64,000 nucleotides of DNA, from NCBI GenBank assembly GCA_963774895.1, contig CAVZGN010000001.1, forward strand, positions 186,001 to 250,000, read 5' to 3'. A program made the position numbers and the translations under genes. The stretch's first letter is position 1. The number at the start of each line of letters is the position of its first letter. Under the pieces are notes generated by a model that had not been told where the DNA came from, searched no databases, and saw only the letters and a list, made by a program, of their open reading frames with translations. The stretch comes from REEB76 sp963774895 (GTDB lineage Bacteria > Pseudomonadota > Gammaproteobacteria > Natronospirales > REEB76). This document shows, one piece after another, positions 62,282 through 64,000 of the stretch.

Positions 62282-62941
62282 ATGGAATTACTGGAATTTG
62301 CCCGCGGTCCGGCCCTCAAAGTCGCCTTAGCCGTATTCTGTTTCGGAGTGTTATGGCGGCTGGTGGGGACAATATTGCTGCAGTATCACCGACATCTGTC
62401 GGTACCGCGCAATGGTTTATTCAAATCCTTCATGCTGGGATTGCTGGTAGGCGGCTCGCGCTCTTGGCCGCATCCGCAGTTCATCAAGCGCACCGGCTAT
62501 GGTGAAGCGCTGGGTTACAGCTACCACATCGGCCTATTCATCGTCATTTTGTTCTTTGCGCCGCATGTGTTGTTCATCAAGAGCCTGTTCAGCGTCAGCT
62601 GGCCGAGCCTGCCCAACAGCATCATCACAGTCATCGCGGTGCTCACCTTCACGTTACTGCTGGCGGTGCTGGTCAGGCGGCTGGCCTATCGGGTGCTGCG
62701 TAGGCTCTCGAATTTCGACGATTACTTCAGCTGGTTCGTCACCACCCTGGTGATCGTGACCGGCTTGATGGCCACGGCCCATTTCGGTGCGCCCTACGAA
62801 ACGCTCATGGCCTGGCACATCCTGAGTTTCGACCTGCTGTTGATCTGGTACCCCTTCGGGAAACTGATGCATGCGTTTTACATTTTCCCGTCGCGGATCA
62901 TCAACGGTTACTTCCTGGCACGTAAGGGAGCGCCCTCATGA
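62282..62941 (+). CDS. isp1: Isp1, cytochrome b-like membrane subunit of hydrogenase
   Basis: 219 residues with five membrane helices, related to the NarI/HmeC-type cytochrome b. Candidate haem-ligand His residues are in YSYHIGLF, FAPHVLF, MATAHFG and MAWHILSF. It passes electrons between the hydrogenase, Isp2 and quinones. GGAGGA lies 6 bases before ATG 62282; an ATG at 62276 is too close to it. Confidence 0.92.
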   Translation: MELLEFARGPALKVALAVFCFGVLWRLVGTILLQYHRHLSVPRNGLFKSFMLGLLVGGSRSWPHPQFIKRTGYGEALGYSYHIGLFIVILFFAPHVLFIKSLFSVSWPSLPNSIITVIAVLTFTLLLAVLVRRLAYRVLRRLSNFDDYFSWFVTTLVIVTGLMATAHFGAPYETLMAWHILSFDLLLIWYPFGKLMHAFYIFPSRIINGYFLARKGAPS

Positions 62942-64000
62942 GTGCACAGTCTGTGAATGCTACAACCGCCGGCAGGGTGCGGGCCATGCCGGCCGACCTT
63001 CAGGGTGACCTGAGCGATCAGGCGCGGGTGGAGCGCGCCATGCGCAGTTTCGCCATGGACTATGGAGCCATGACCGCGATGCGGATGGAATCCTGCATCC
63101 ATTGCGGGATTTGTGCCGATGCCTGCCATTTCTACATCGCCACCGAGGACCCGCAATACACCCCGATTGTGAAAGTCGAACCGTTCAAGCAGGCCTACAA
63201 GCGCGAGGCCAGCCCGTTCGCATTCTTTTTCAAACTGTTGGGACTGAAGCAGCGTGTGAGCGTCGGCGAACTGGAAAACTGGCAGCATCTGCTGTTCGAC
63301 AGCTGCAACATGTGCGGTCGCTGCAGTCTCATTTGTCCCATGGGCATCGACGTGGCCGCGCTCATTGAACAAGCGCGAAGCGCCATGTTCGATGCGGGAC
63401 TGGCGCCGGCCGAGCTGTATGCCAAGGCCAAGCACCAGCAGCAGACCGGCCAGCCGGAAAGCTCCACTGAGCCGTACCGCGAAAAGCTCAAAGCCATTGG
63501 CCGTCAGTTCAAGGTCGAGATTCCCATGGACAAGGCCCAGGCGGAGGTCATGCTGTGTGTGCCGCGTACCGACATCGAGCATTATCCGAAAGCCGTGGCT
63601 GCGCTGGCGCAGGTCATGCAGCACCTGGGCGTTAACTGCACCTTCCGCAGCGAAGGGCTGGTGGCGGAAAACTATGGTTACTACGCCGGCGGGCGCGACT
63701 GGCAGCGCCGCATCAGCCTCAGGCTGATCGATGCGGCACAGGCCTGCCATGCCAAGGTGCTGGTGGTGCCGGAATGCGGACATGCCTACACGGCTTTGCG
63801 TTGGGAGGCGGCTGAGCTGTATGGCAAGCCGCTGCCGTTCCGCGTGCTGCATGTGACCGAATATCTGGCTGAGCAATTGCATGCCGGCCGTTTGAAATTG
63901 CGCAAAGCCGGTAACGGCCAGGTCGCGTTCCACGACCCCTGCCAGCTGGTGCGTAAGGGCGGCGTCATGGATGCGCCCAGGCAACTGATGCAGTCTTTGG
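62938..64000 (+). CDS. isp2: Isp2, HdrD-like iron-sulfur protein, 3' end beyond the window
   Basis: The frame from ATG 62938 stays open to the right edge (354 codons). Two [4Fe-4S] motifs, CIHCGICADAC and CNMCGRCSLICPMG, are followed by the start of CCG-type domains (VVPECGHAYTA, HDPCQLVRKGG), as in heterodisulfide reductase HdrD. Isp2 works with Isp1 to couple the hydrogenase to the membrane quinone or sulfur pathways. The large subunit gene is expected next. It overlaps isp1 by 4 bases. Confidence 0.93.
   Translation, partial: MSAQSVNATTAGRVRAMPADLQGDLSDQARVERAMRSFAMDYGAMTAMRMESCIHCGICADACHFYIATEDPQYTPIVKVEPFKQAYKREASPFAFFFKLLGLKQRVSVGELENWQHLLFDSCNMCGRCSLICPMGIDVAALIEQARSAMFDAGLAPAELYAKAKHQQQTGQPESSTEPYREKLKAIGRQFKVEIPMDKAQAEVMLCVPRTDIEHYPKAVAALAQVMQHLGVNCTFRSEGLVAENYGYYAGGRDWQRRISLRLIDAAQACHAKVLVVPECGHAYTALRWEAAELYGKPLPFRVLHVTEYLAEQLHAGRLKLRKAGNGQVAFHDPCQLVRKGGVMDAPRQLMQSL

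Overview
The window reads as a chromosomal segment of a hydrogen-oxidising, CO2-fixing gammaproteobacterium. The order recA-recX-alaS-lysC-csrA-tRNA-Ser is classical for Gammaproteobacteria. A red-type form I RuBisCO operon with its own CbbR, a complete hyp maturation set, an Isp-type [NiFe] hydrogenase operon, a Ni permease and cytochrome c maturation genes point to a facultatively (micro)aerobic chemolithoautotroph. A sulfur- or hydrogen-oxidising lineage near Acidiferrobacterales would fit, but that placement is a guess. Most of the window is GC-rich; one island (about 16.1-18.6 kb) is clearly AT-rich.

Layout. 1-5.3 kb: phenylalanine hydroxylase (cut by the window edge), ispG, an alpha/beta hydrolase, tyrosine phenol-lyase and a secreted peroxiredoxin. 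5.5-15.4 kb: the mutS / cinA-thpR-recA-recX-alaS-lysC-csrA housekeeping block with REP-like repeats. 15.4-15.9 kb: a hairpin-dense, tandemly duplicated stretch ending in tRNA-Ser(GCU). 16.1-18.6 kb: an AT-rich island of three small lipoproteins and three unknown proteins. 18.8-23.9 kb: malic enzyme, a YihG-like acyltransferase, an 0.8 kb near-empty gap and a large modular lipoprotein. 23.9-28.8 kb: cbbR / cbbLSX-prk. 28.8-31.8 kb: a DevBCA-type ABC exporter plus the remnant of a second membrane-fusion protein. 32.3-36.5 kb: ccmFGHI. 36.5-38.1 kb: a two-domain kinase-like protein. 38.3-46.4 kb: a complete nine-gene V/A-type ATPase operon. 46.4-49.4 kb: a YbhGFS-like exporter. 49.4-52.2 kb: an MbfA-like ferritin/VIT1 fusion, a HoxN/NixA Ni permease and a His-rich protein. 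52.3-60.0 kb: hypA-B-C-D-X-F-E on the minus strand. 60.2-64.0 kb: the divergent hydrogenase operon (protease, HupH, small subunit, Isp1, Isp2), running off the right edge before the large subunit.

How it works together. Isp-type hydrogenase would feed electrons from H2 into the membrane, the hyp genes and Ni permease build the active site, and reductant and ATP drive RuBisCO and phosphoribulokinase. HypX suggests an aerobic source of the CO ligand. FNR/Anr-like palindromes (TTGAT-N4-ATCAA type) lie between the hyp and hydrogenase operons, before the Ni permease and between the DevBCA exporter and ccmF, which suggests one oxygen-responsive regulator for the respiratory genes. The most unusual items are the V/A-type ATPase, the GGA-loop hairpin array just downstream of csrA, the AT-rich island beside tRNA-Ser, and the pair phenylalanine hydroxylase plus tyrosine phenol-lyase.
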